A stretch of 64,000 bases of DNA from Enterovibrio baiacu (GTDB lineage: Bacteria; Pseudomonadota; Gammaproteobacteria; Enterobacterales; Vibrionaceae), in assembly GCF_004120195.1 (NCBI RefSeq), contig NZ_SCHN01000005.1:310001-374000 (forward strand), written 5' to 3'. The notes beneath the pieces are model-generated. The model saw only the letters and a program-made list of their open reading frames with translations. It was not told where the DNA came from and made no database searches. This document shows positions 1-8,940 of the stretch, in pieces. Position 1 is the stretch's first letter, and each line of letters starts with the position of its first letter. Made by a program: the position numbers and the translations under genes.

Positions 1-193
1 CCGGATCGCTCAAACTCAACTTTGTTTGAACAAATGGCAGCGCATTCGGCGCAACATCCTTTGTCTGTCTCGACGAAAACATGCTCGTCGGTGTAGATAA
101 CACCTGACTTCGCTGACCAAACGTGCGCGTTTGATGTTCATCGCCGCTTAACGAAACCTGTTTTCCCGCATCACGCGGAGCATGTGTCCACAT
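1..193 (-). CDS. Partial N-terminus of a probable DUF4157 (eCIS-core) protein, cut by the left edge
   Basis: An open frame of 64 codons starts with ATG at 193 and runs off the left edge. It is preceded by a strong Shine-Dalgarno sequence, AGGAGG, with suitable spacing. The readable part is Ser/Thr/Gln-rich and unstructured, and ends in ALPFVQTKLSLSDP. That ending resembles the short 'P-F-I-Q-T-K-L' segment found shortly before the DUF4157 metallopeptidase-like domain in many eCIS-associated proteins; this comparison is from memory of the family. The domain itself would lie outside the window. It follows the 139-residue gene on the same strand and is probably the next gene of the eCIS operon. 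If so, it would be a second DUF4157-type cargo or cargo-linked protein. Identity is inferred; the frame and ribosome site are seen. Confidence 0.5.
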   Translation of the reverse strand, partial: MWTHAPRDAGKQVSLSGDEHQTRTFGQRSQVLSTPTSMFSSRQTKDVAPNALPFVQTKLSLSDP

Positions 194-256
194 TGCCCCG
201 TCCTCCTAAATGTATCTTCACGGATATCGCCAATGCCGAGGGATGGATTACGCCCC

Positions 257-676
257 CTAAGCCTTGGGTGGCGTACGCTTCTTCGCCGCTGCACGCGTGG
301 TTGTTTTACGTGCGGGGGTGACTTTTTTGGTCGCGGCTTTTACTGATGCTTTCGCTCTTGGTTTCGGCGCGGGTTTCGGTGCTGGCTTAGGTTTGTCTTG
401 CTCTTTGTTCTGCTGGGGTTCAGACACCATGTCTTCAAACTTACGAATCTCATCCAGCTGTTCTTGCTCACGCTTGATGGATTCATCAATACTGCGGTTG
501 AACACCTCCCGCTGCTTTTCTAGCTCTGCGATTCGGCGCTCTAAGCGGCTTCGTTGCATTTCAGCATTGGCCTTGGTGCGCCCGATGGGGTTTTTCTCCC
601 CTAACGGGCGACTCACTTTCTGCAGGTCAGACACCAAAGAGAAGTGCTTCTTTAAAAGATCTTGTGCTTTTGCCAT
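257..676 (-). CDS. Coiled-coil protein with histone-like Lys/Ala/Pro tail, eCIS operon
   Basis: A 139-residue protein of unknown function. ATG at 676 is chosen because AAGGAG lies at the right distance; a TTG 18 nt upstream would overlap the preceding stop codon. Residues about 25-90 are rich in Arg, Glu and Gln with heptad-like spacing and should form a helical coiled coil. From about residue 90 the chain is a low-complexity tail of KPAPKP and KKVTPARK-type sequence, similar in composition to histone H1 C-termini, with very high positive charge. It lies 14 nt downstream of the beta-helix gene and is presumably cotranscribed. A role in binding DNA, an acidic surface or a partner of the fibre protein is conceivable, but nothing in the sequence decides this. 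Confidence 0.75.
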   Translation of the reverse strand: MAKAQDLLKKHFSLVSDLQKVSRPLGEKNPIGRTKANAEMQRSRLERRIAELEKQREVFNRSIDESIKREQEQLDEIRKFEDMVSEPQQNKEQDKPKPAPKPAPKPRAKASVKAATKKVTPARKTTTRAAAKKRTPPKA

Positions 677-690
677 GGGAAACTCCTTAC

Positions 691-3600
691 TCAAACCTGC
701 TGATTAAATGCGTTTTCTGGCACAGGGAATTCGTTGTGCCCTTCGACACGGCCTGTCGTAATATTGCCGATGAAAGGCCCTTGCATGTTGTTGAAGTCAA
801 AAGACGGAAGGAACCGAGTTTGGGCCTTCACTTGATTGCTCATGACGGAGGCGCGGAAGCCAGAAAGCACCACTGTGGCATGCTGCCCAACTTCGTCTTT
901 CACGAAACCCACGTGCTCGACATAGTTGTTGCTGAAGAACACCCGTTCAAAGCGAATATTGAGGTTGTCGATAATGCCGCGAGACAAGATCTCAACGACC
1001 GTATCGCTGCCGCGGCCGAGGAATTTGTTGTTGTTGATCTGTGCCGAATACCCGATGCGAAGCGCACTGTCACCAAAGAAGAACGCCCATTCCACCAGCC
1101 CTTGCATCAACAAAGCGCGATCATCTTCGATGCGTTCTCGCGTCAGCAAATCTGAATAAGACACCAGATTGCCATCGACCCTGGCTTCCAACACAAACAC
1201 AGCACCAATACCGACTGTGCGTTCCGTATTCACGTCGCCGTCTTTGTTCACGCCCGTGTTCAATACTTCATTGGATTCAATGTGGCTTTCACCAAGGTGA
1301 AACACGCACGCAATCGACGATGCGAACATGCCATCGCCCTTCACCCCCACATAATTCAAACGGTTACCAATAATGGCGGCACGCATCACACAGAGCACCA
1401 CCACGATGCCGCCGTGGCTGCAATTGCTGATTTGGTTATTGAGCACATCCAAACGGACGCAGCGCTCGCACATGATCGCCGCGCCCCCATCGGTGATGTG
1501 GTTGGTTTGCACTTGAATGTCTTCACATTGGCTGCCAAACACCGAAATACTGCATTGGGTAAAGGTGTTACCTTCGATGTTTACCCCCGTACATTCAGAG
1601 GCTGTCACGCCCACTTCATCGCCCGCCTTCCCCGCAAAAATGTTGTTCAAAATGCGCAGGGCAGAGACTTGGTCGGCAGTGACACCGCCAATGAATCCCT
1701 GTATCCAGTTTTGCGTGATGGTGACACCGCCCGTAAAGGTTTCTTCGTCATCGCCGACTTTGATCGCCAGCAATGCCGCGCCATCTGTTGAACCCGCATG
1801 GGTCAACGCACGGCCAGACAAGCCTTGAAGACGGTTGCGCTCTATCAAGCAACCGAGCCCTGTCACTGAAATGCCGACACCATTTCCCGCCCCGATGTTG
1901 ATTTCATTGCGCGACACCACACCAAACGCGCAAGCCAATTCAATCGCGATAGATTCATCGTCTTCAAGGTGATGCTCGATGGTGATGCGATTGTCAGTAA
2001 CTTGGCTGTTCGCGGCGGTTGAGTACTGACGCCCCATTGGCGAGTTATTCACGACAACCCCGCGTCGGTATCCCCGAATGGTGTTTTTTGTCACGATGGC
2101 AGCGCCAGAAATCCGGCCGACACCAACACCAATGAGCCCACTCTCACCCAATACGCTGACATCGTCATTCGCGTTATTGCCCGACACGCCAGACGCATCC
2201 ATCACGTTACCCTCAACCAGCAGATCTTCACCGCCGTCATCAAGCCATACCCCAATGGTGGTGTTATTTGTGATGTTGTTGAGTACGCGAACATGGCTGC
2301 AATTAAAAAGCCCAATGGCCGGGTTATCGGTTTGATTTTCTTGGCTTGTCTGTGAGGAGATGTGGCAATCTTCGATCAGGCTATGTTCAACACCCAGCAT
2401 CGATACGATGCCCTGCGGCTTCTCACTGGGTGCAGCAACGCGGATGTCTATGGTGGTGAGATGAATCCCCGAAATGGTGTCATTGTTGTCTGACTGAACC
2501 ACAATGGCAGACTCGCCACCAAGGTGACGGATTTGCGCCCCGTGACATTCCCCGTGAAGCGTGACATTGCTATGTCGAATGTGAATGGCGCGGAAGATGT
2601 CATGCACGCCAGTTTTCAAACAGACGCAACCACCAAACTCAATGGATAAGCTATCAATGGCGGCTTGAATGTCTTCACCGGGTCTAACTACGACGGTGCA
2701 GCACCCTGTCATGCCAATGGGATCGCGGCAATCTTGAAACACAGGATCGACAAACTCGCCATTGAGCGCATCCACCACCGCTAAGCGACAGAAATGATGA
2801 TGCGTGCCATGAGGCGGCGCGTCGGTCAGGGTTTCAACTGAGCTGTCGGCATAGCGCGTGACAAAGGTCCAGTGATCGCCGGGATGATAACTGCCCGCGC
2901 CACCATGGCGACTCAACGCCACTTCCACGCCGTCCTCAAGGGCAATAAAGGTGCCTTCAGCGCTGATGGGGATCAGGCCATCACTGGTTGGTGAGTCTAG
3001 ATTCACAATTTGGTTGCCATCAGTGTCCAACACCACACCCGATTGGTCCCAACGACGCACTATCGGATGAATCGACTGATTGGCGACCGTCGATGCAGGC
3101 ACCAATAGCAAATCACCCGCAGCTAACGGGTTCTCCAACACCAAGGTGTTCGTCGCGTCATTGACCGACAACACACGCACGATGGCTCCAGGAATGCCTT
3201 CCAACACCCGAACATCATCCGTAATTTCAACCCAATCACCGGCGTTAAACCTGAGATAATCGTCCTTCGCGACCTGATCCATGGTCAGGGTATTTGACGC
3301 AGGCTGAGACAAGATCCGCGCGGCAAACGCAGCATGAACACGCGACCATTTGATTAATGGTCTGCCGTCTGCCAACACATCGTGCACGCTCACCATGTAG
3401 GTGCGGTTTTCTAATCCGCGATACCCTCCTTCAGGGGGCAACAAACATGGATCGTCTACCGCTGAGGCTGGGTTTGCACGGGTAGAAAGTCGCGCTGAAG
3501 AAGGCGCAGTCAGGTCATCCCACTTGGGGATGTCCTGATCATCGGTTGCGCACGTCACATCATCGCTGACAGGGCCAAAACGTCGCACTTGCCACACGGT

Positions 3601-4122
3601 TTGCATACGCGCGGTGGTATCCACGCCAATAGCAGGATCGACCAAATCAGGCGCTTCAAGAAACGTGATAGGTCGCTTCCACACTTCGAGGTACACCACG
3701 TAGCGACCGTCTTCAGGCTCATCCCCCAGCAACGCATTAGAAGCCTGTTCATTTAAAGCCAGTAGAGGCCGATAAGGTTGTTCATGGAACAGATACGGCT
3801 CAGTGCTGTGCAACTCTTCAAGGGGGTGATAAAAATCCGGGTCGCCGCTGCCAAAGTTCTCTGCCAGCAAGCCATCAACATAATATCGACCGGGATGAAT
3901 AGCGAGTTGCCCTGCGATGACAGAAATTCGGAAACTGTCGGGAAGGTGTGCGGGGTATCCACAAAATCCAGCAAGATCGATGGTCTCTGCGCGGAAACGG
4001 CGGTCAACCATCGCAGCGCCTTCATTGAGTGGTGCATCTGACACCACCCGCCCTTGCATCGACACCAGTTCGGAGTAGTTATGGCGAGGGTCAAAAGTCT
4101 TTCCTGAAATATCTACAGCCAT
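691..4122 (-). CDS. DUF6519/right-handed beta-helix protein, candidate surface or fibre protein of the eCIS
   Basis: A 1143-residue protein. The first 250 residues match the DUF6519 pattern known from eCIS loci: an opening 'DISGKTFDP..NYS....QGRV..DA..NE', a conserved 'GRYYVDG' and a 'PPEGGYRGLENRTY' segment. From about residue 480 to 1050 the sequence consists of repeated Asn/Gly/Val-rich rungs (for example VEGNVMD, VSRNEINI, ITQNWIQG) typical of NosD/pectate-lyase-like right-handed beta-helices. There is no signal peptide, consistent with assembly on a cytoplasmic particle. No Afp13-like tail fibre gene is seen in the window, so this long beta-helix protein is the best candidate for target recognition or baseplate decoration. 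That role is inferred; fold and family assignment are well supported. Confidence 0.82.
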   Translation of the reverse strand: MAVDISGKTFDPRHNYSELVSMQGRVVSDAPLNEGAAMVDRRFRAETIDLAGFCGYPAHLPDSFRISVIAGQLAIHPGRYYVDGLLAENFGSGDPDFYHPLEELHSTEPYLFHEQPYRPLLALNEQASNALLGDEPEDGRYVVYLEVWKRPITFLEAPDLVDPAIGVDTTARMQTVWQVRRFGPVSDDVTCATDDQDIPKWDDLTAPSSARLSTRANPASAVDDPCLLPPEGGYRGLENRTYMVSVHDVLADGRPLIKWSRVHAAFAARILSQPASNTLTMDQVAKDDYLRFNAGDWVEITDDVRVLEGIPGAIVRVLSVNDATNTLVLENPLAAGDLLLVPASTVANQSIHPIVRRWDQSGVVLDTDGNQIVNLDSPTSDGLIPISAEGTFIALEDGVEVALSRHGGAGSYHPGDHWTFVTRYADSSVETLTDAPPHGTHHHFCRLAVVDALNGEFVDPVFQDCRDPIGMTGCCTVVVRPGEDIQAAIDSLSIEFGGCVCLKTGVHDIFRAIHIRHSNVTLHGECHGAQIRHLGGESAIVVQSDNNDTISGIHLTTIDIRVAAPSEKPQGIVSMLGVEHSLIEDCHISSQTSQENQTDNPAIGLFNCSHVRVLNNITNNTTIGVWLDDGGEDLLVEGNVMDASGVSGNNANDDVSVLGESGLIGVGVGRISGAAIVTKNTIRGYRRGVVVNNSPMGRQYSTAANSQVTDNRITIEHHLEDDESIAIELACAFGVVSRNEINIGAGNGVGISVTGLGCLIERNRLQGLSGRALTHAGSTDGAALLAIKVGDDEETFTGGVTITQNWIQGFIGGVTADQVSALRILNNIFAGKAGDEVGVTASECTGVNIEGNTFTQCSISVFGSQCEDIQVQTNHITDGGAAIMCERCVRLDVLNNQISNCSHGGIVVVLCVMRAAIIGNRLNYVGVKGDGMFASSIACVFHLGESHIESNEVLNTGVNKDGDVNTERTVGIGAVFVLEARVDGNLVSYSDLLTRERIEDDRALLMQGLVEWAFFFGDSALRIGYSAQINNNKFLGRGSDTVVEILSRGIIDNLNIRFERVFFSNNYVEHVGFVKDEVGQHATVVLSGFRASVMSNQVKAQTRFLPSFDFNNMQGPFIGNITTGRVEGHNEFPVPENAFNQQV

Positions 4123-4134
4123 CTTTCCTCTCCT

Positions 4135-6237
4135 TTAGGTCACGTAGATCAAGCCGAGATCGAGACCAATCGGCAGAAATTCGTCGAGGCGAAATTTCAG
4201 CGCATCTTCTCGTTGAGGCTGGTAAAGGTGGTGATACATTCCCATTTCGCTGCCACTGTCAGCGCCACGTCGAATTTCTTCTGGAGCAGCCAACAGCACT
4301 TGCCCATAGGCTGCGTTGCCATAACGCAGTGCGGTGAATGCTGGCACTAATCGGGCGCGCACGCCGCGAACGATATGGTCACGTTCTGCATCGGTGAGGG
4401 TTGGGTTGTGCAGCTCTGCGTCTTCAATGGCTTTCGCCGACGCAAATTGGGGCTGACAGTGATGTTGGCGAGGAACGCGTGAATGCGGAGGAATGTAAGA
4501 ATACCGGGCACAGCCCGTTTGTCTTTGTTGCGCCCACACAGGGGCATCCCAATCATCTACCTCGTCAAGCGCGGCATCTAACAGGGCATTGGAAATTAAC
4601 GGGAAACTTTTGGCGGCCACTTTGCCGATCACCGTGGTTTCACACAGTGTGAGTGCGCCACCATGGGTCACCTCGTCAAGCGCCGAAAAAGCCACATTCG
4701 TACGCGATGTTGCGTCGATCATGCTGTCTTTTATGGTAACGGACGCACCTTCTACACAATGAATCGCGCCAAGAATCGAACGCTCAATTTCAACGGTGAC
4801 ATTTGGGATTTCAATCACCAATGACGGCGTCGTTGGTTGTTGAGGTTCGCCATCCATGGACAGGTGAATACCCGGCACCAAAGTGACATTGCGCAGCACC
4901 AAACGGCGAAGGGCATTGTCGCCAGTATCAGGAAGCACCAAACGCCCGCCATAAAGGGTCAAACCGTCGATGACCACTTCTGCCTCTTCACCACCAATCA
5001 CGGTCATGTCATCGCCATCAAGGTTGATAAATGCACGATGACCGTCAGCTGAACGGAGCGACAAGGTTTGATCGACATCCACGGCAATCGCCAATGGCTC
5101 GGTGAAGACGTGCGATACCGATATTTCCGCCACACCGCCCGATACTATGGTGTCCAGCACGGGTTGAATCGCCTCCCCCGCGGCAATGGTTAGTAGCGGC
5201 GACAAACCTTGAATAAAGCCCTCAGCCCGCGAGTAGTCGCCGCCCCCCACATCAGCACACATGCCGTAGTGATAGGAGATGTCGACCACATCAGGCTCGT
5301 CCATGCTGGCGGGTAAAAAGAGTCGCCCGAGCTCTGGGTCAACCGAAATGCGATCGACAGGTGAATGTGCCCAATTTGCACCGTCATCACTGAGGTTACA
5401 GATTTGGATCATGTCATGGGTTTGCTCAATCCCGTCTAAAAACAGGGTGAAAGAACGCCCGTAAAACGCGGAAAGGTGCGCGCCAGAAATACGACGACGC
5501 GCTAGCGGCACGGGCAGGTTTTCTTCGTTTGCAATGTGGTTAATGTCTGGCTCGGTCAGGGGCACGTTGAACATGGCGGTGTTGATGCCCATGGGGTTAA
5601 ACAAGTAACGCCGTGCTGCCACCCTGAACGCGGGTGCGAGTGGTTGCCGATACGGGCGAAGTCGCCACAAAAACAGCCCAACATGTCGAAAATGGTGCCG
5701 CCCTTCCCCTTGGCTGATGCGCCCTGTGTCCATGGTGTAGCTGGCCGTATCAAAGGCGGTGCCTAGCGCATCGCATTGTCGGCTGTTTCGAATGTCTAAG
5801 GTGTAATGTTCGTGGGGTCGCGGGGCCGCAAGGTGCTCAGGTCGTGCGAGCAACCGGAAAAACTCGACCACACGAGACGGCCAACGCGTGGTGTCTGTCG
5901 CTAATTGCTCTAGCGTTAGCGCGACGCCAAGACGACGCGCAAGGCGAATCTGATTTGCCGCAGCAGCACGCTGGCTGACACCAGGAATTTCTGGGCCATA
6001 GCGATAACCCACCAGCTCACCAATGTAAGGCGCGGCCCATTCGTCGCAGGTTTCAATAAACTGATTGTCGTAAAGTCTGTCGGCTTCATCGCGCACAATT
6101 GCCGCTTGTTCCGCCAGAATTTCCATTAACGCTTTTAGCGGAAAGCCCTGCTCTTCATCGCGCTTGCGATAGATGTCGGGCAATCGCGCATAAAGGGCAT
6201 CTGGCGATAAGGCGCTTGAAGACATCATGCTGCTCAT
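4135..6237 (-). CDS. Phage tail protein I-like eCIS baseplate protein
   Basis: A 700-residue protein. The N-terminus (LPDIYRKRDEEQGFPLKALM, then IGELVGYRYG about residue 75) is the standard opening of gpI-type tail proteins of contractile systems, which help build the outer baseplate wedge. The C-terminus carries the conserved 'LRYG...Y.Q', 'EIRRGADSGSEMGMYHHLYQPQRE' (given in parts here) and 'EFLPIGLDLGLIYVT' elements. Between them, residues about 400-560, lies a Val/Leu/Asp-rich stretch with beta-helix-like rungs. The start overlaps the stop of the upstream baseplate gene by 4 nt (ATGA), indicating translational coupling, and GGAGACC precedes the ATG. Confidence 0.85.
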   Translation of the reverse strand: MSSMMSSSALSPDALYARLPDIYRKRDEEQGFPLKALMEILAEQAAIVRDEADRLYDNQFIETCDEWAAPYIGELVGYRYGPEIPGVSQRAAAANQIRLARRLGVALTLEQLATDTTRWPSRVVEFFRLLARPEHLAAPRPHEHYTLDIRNSRQCDALGTAFDTASYTMDTGRISQGEGRHHFRHVGLFLWRLRPYRQPLAPAFRVAARRYLFNPMGINTAMFNVPLTEPDINHIANEENLPVPLARRRISGAHLSAFYGRSFTLFLDGIEQTHDMIQICNLSDDGANWAHSPVDRISVDPELGRLFLPASMDEPDVVDISYHYGMCADVGGGDYSRAEGFIQGLSPLLTIAAGEAIQPVLDTIVSGGVAEISVSHVFTEPLAIAVDVDQTLSLRSADGHRAFINLDGDDMTVIGGEEAEVVIDGLTLYGGRLVLPDTGDNALRRLVLRNVTLVPGIHLSMDGEPQQPTTPSLVIEIPNVTVEIERSILGAIHCVEGASVTIKDSMIDATSRTNVAFSALDEVTHGGALTLCETTVIGKVAAKSFPLISNALLDAALDEVDDWDAPVWAQQRQTGCARYSYIPPHSRVPRQHHCQPQFASAKAIEDAELHNPTLTDAERDHIVRGVRARLVPAFTALRYGNAAYGQVLLAAPEEIRRGADSGSEMGMYHHLYQPQREDALKFRLDEFLPIGLDLGLIYVT

Positions 6238-8939
6238 AGGCTGGTCTCCAGATAATCCAGGGGCGCAGGGTGCAAACTCAGGATGGATGCACCAACAACG
6301 TCATCACCGAGCCATTCCGCCATCGGCGCGGCCAAACCATCTCGTCGTTCTGGCGTTGCGCCGCTGTATAAACGGTCGATCACCACCGCATCAATGCCGT
6401 CTATCTCGTGAAGGATCGCGATGATCTCGCTGGCAAACACAGGCTGACCGAATTGGCGTGCATCAAACGACAACGCCAGCCGCAGTGCGCTTTCGGCCGC
6501 CGTAGCAACCTCATCTGGCAAATAATCGGAATGGACTTGAAGACGCACGCCCAATTTGAAAAAGGTTTGGCGATAACTGCGCAGTAAGAAACGCGCAAAG
6601 GGATCGCCCGCGGCGGTGAGTGCATCGGTGAGCGTGGTGTGCAAGTCGCTGCCTTCTGGTACGGTTGCACCTTCTTCCGCCGCCACACTGACAATCACCT
6701 GCGGGCCGGTTGGCAAATGCAGCCATTGAGAGCTGGCTTTTGCGATGCCACCAAAGCCTTGCGCAAAATCCGCATAGTTGGTGAGCGACACCACGCGCCC
6801 TAGAGTACGGCAGGACAAAGGCGCGCTGAGGCGAATGGCCTCCTTGCCTTCTGGGTCTGCACCGCCATCGGCATGAAGCAGGTTTTTCACCGATTCCACA
6901 CCAAGGGGTTGGCTCATCAATAGATTAAGTTGCCCTGCTTTCACCCGCCCCATTAGGCCGTGGGTTTTCCGATAGCGAGCGCGAATGTTTTGATGACCAT
7001 TCCCCGGCATGGCACCGAGTACGCCATCCCCAAAGGCAATATGGCTATAGCCTTCTTCGTCAATTCGAGAGGTATACACACGGTCTGATGGCAACGCATG
7101 GAGGAAATGCGGAACAGGATGCCAAAGGATGTTGTTCACCCGCACTTCCAGCGTCGGTTTTACGCCCGTCGCCGTTTCAGCAGGCACAAAGGTTTGCGGT
7201 GCTTGCTTGGTGATAAAGTGCATGTGCGGTACAGCCGCCCCATCGCCCAGCACTTCTGCGACGGTTTCACCTTGCGAGGCAAAAGCAATGTTGGCTGCAA
7301 TGCGAAGACTTTGCGGTAAATACGGCGCGCCAATCGCTTTAGTGAAAATCAGTTCGGTTCCCGCACCAAGTGTCAGATCGTGGGTCACGGTTTGAACGGT
7401 ACGGGTCGCAATTTCAGGCGCATCGCCAAACCCCTCCGCTAGCCCGTGCAGCATGACCGTTCGCCCTGCTTCTAGCCCCGGATACCAGCCGTTTAACAAC
7501 ACGGTGTTGGTATTTTCATCCATGGGCGCTTCAATCGGCGGCTCTGCCAAGGTCAGCCATTCGCTCGCACCAAACGCGGTGGTTTTTCGAATCGCAAAAC
7601 GGTTGAAGTGCTGTGAACGATCTAACCTCAATCGGGTACTTTTTCCCGTGACGGCAAAGAAAGACACGGAAAGATCGGCGGCATCCTCCACACGATAACG
7701 TGCCCACTGATCGCCATTGCGCAGCACAATGTCGCTACCCACGGCAATCTCTGCCACAGGGCGATCGAGGAAAATGTCGTTGTCACCTTCGTCCATCAAT
7801 TGCAGCGAGCCACCATCTGCCCATGTGTTTTCGGTTTTATCGGCATAAGGCCCGGGTTCAATGCCTTCAACAACCACGCCTGAACTGTTTTCGCTGTACA
7901 CAGGCACGGAACCCGTCAGTGAATGATGCAAGCTGGATAAGGGCGGTGCGGCATTGCCAAAAATGGCCGCCGATGCACGAAATACCAGCACCTGCTTGTC
8001 TGCACCGCTCATTTCAATCAGGGGGGCAAAAAAGGCTTTTTCTTCGACCTTTTCTTTCTCCAGTACTTCCACCAATTCGGCAGCGTCCATGGCTTTGTCT
8101 GTGTGTTCACCCGCGACTCCCACAAGCACTTTCGGTACCGCAATCGCTGCGGCACTGCCTGGCAACGAAACAGGTTCAGACGCCAATGGCGAGACCGTCA
8201 CCCATGTAAGATCTTTCGCATCGGGGTCGTTCGCAATATCCGCAATCACGGGCGTTACCGCGTTGACCAAGCCAAAGACAGCCGTGCCATCGTCGGCGTA
8301 AAAGAACACTGCGTCGCCCGCTTTCAAGCGCGTGTTCGTGCCTTCAAACGGCAACCGTGTTGTGATGGTGGTTAACGGATGCGGCGCGGTGAGCTTAGGG
8401 CGAATCGCATTCCATGCCGCGCGGGCGGGCAGATCATCAAGGGTTTCGTAGATAACGGGGGTTTCATCTTGCCCCGGCGTACTTTGCACTTTCGTCCCCA
8501 CCGGAATGGTAATCAGCTCTGGAATGCCCTCACCCGCTGCAATGTGAAACGCTAAATCTGCCGTCGCCGCCGCACCCGGGTGCGGCACATAATCAATCAA
8601 GGCGGCCATTTCATGCAGCGAGGTATTTTCCTGTGCGGTGCGAAGGTAGGCTTCGTTAAGCCATTGTTCGCTGTAAAACGTCAACACATCGCAGCTCGCC
8701 GCCCATGCATCAATCAAGGCAAGGGTGAAGTCTTCTGAATCGCGCGACGTTAATGTGCCAAGTTCGCCATATCTTGATGAGGAAAGTCGCGCCACCATAC
8801 TTTGATAAAAGGCGTTGTGCTCGCCTGCGCGAAAATCGACACGGTACAAACCTGATGCGTTATTCGGTGCTTCTGGCGTCAATACCGACGTACCTTCACA
8901 CGCGCCACAGGATGAATGTCCGGCGTAAGAATTTGCCAT
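6234..8939 (-). CDS. Baseplate J-like protein (second copy), eCIS
   Basis: A 901-residue putative baseplate assembly protein of the gpJ/Afp11 type. Characteristic elements are the N-terminal 'TLTSRDSEDFTLALIDAWA' region followed by 'FYSEQWLNEAYLRTA', the 'AFGDGVLGAMPGNG' segment about residue 640, 'RARYR' after it, and the C-terminal 'Q.FFKLGVRLQVHSDY' and 'FGQPVFASEIIAILHEIDGIDAV' motifs seen in baseplate J proteins. Such proteins form the wedge that links the hub to the sheath and triggers contraction. The start lies one base beyond the TGA of the upstream gpJ-like gene (TGACATG), with GGAGGGCGC as ribosome site. It follows a paralogue-like gpJ gene, an arrangement common in eCIS loci. Confidence 0.88.
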   Translation of the reverse strand: MANSYAGHSSCGACEGTSVLTPEAPNNASGLYRVDFRAGEHNAFYQSMVARLSSSRYGELGTLTSRDSEDFTLALIDAWAASCDVLTFYSEQWLNEAYLRTAQENTSLHEMAALIDYVPHPGAAATADLAFHIAAGEGIPELITIPVGTKVQSTPGQDETPVIYETLDDLPARAAWNAIRPKLTAPHPLTTITTRLPFEGTNTRLKAGDAVFFYADDGTAVFGLVNAVTPVIADIANDPDAKDLTWVTVSPLASEPVSLPGSAAAIAVPKVLVGVAGEHTDKAMDAAELVEVLEKEKVEEKAFFAPLIEMSGADKQVLVFRASAAIFGNAAPPLSSLHHSLTGSVPVYSENSSGVVVEGIEPGPYADKTENTWADGGSLQLMDEGDNDIFLDRPVAEIAVGSDIVLRNGDQWARYRVEDAADLSVSFFAVTGKSTRLRLDRSQHFNRFAIRKTTAFGASEWLTLAEPPIEAPMDENTNTVLLNGWYPGLEAGRTVMLHGLAEGFGDAPEIATRTVQTVTHDLTLGAGTELIFTKAIGAPYLPQSLRIAANIAFASQGETVAEVLGDGAAVPHMHFITKQAPQTFVPAETATGVKPTLEVRVNNILWHPVPHFLHALPSDRVYTSRIDEEGYSHIAFGDGVLGAMPGNGHQNIRARYRKTHGLMGRVKAGQLNLLMSQPLGVESVKNLLHADGGADPEGKEAIRLSAPLSCRTLGRVVSLTNYADFAQGFGGIAKASSQWLHLPTGPQVIVSVAAEEGATVPEGSDLHTTLTDALTAAGDPFARFLLRSYRQTFFKLGVRLQVHSDYLPDEVATAAESALRLALSFDARQFGQPVFASEIIAILHEIDGIDAVVIDRLYSGATPERRDGLAAPMAEWLGDDVVGASILSLHPAPLDYLETSL

Positions 8940-8940
8940 G

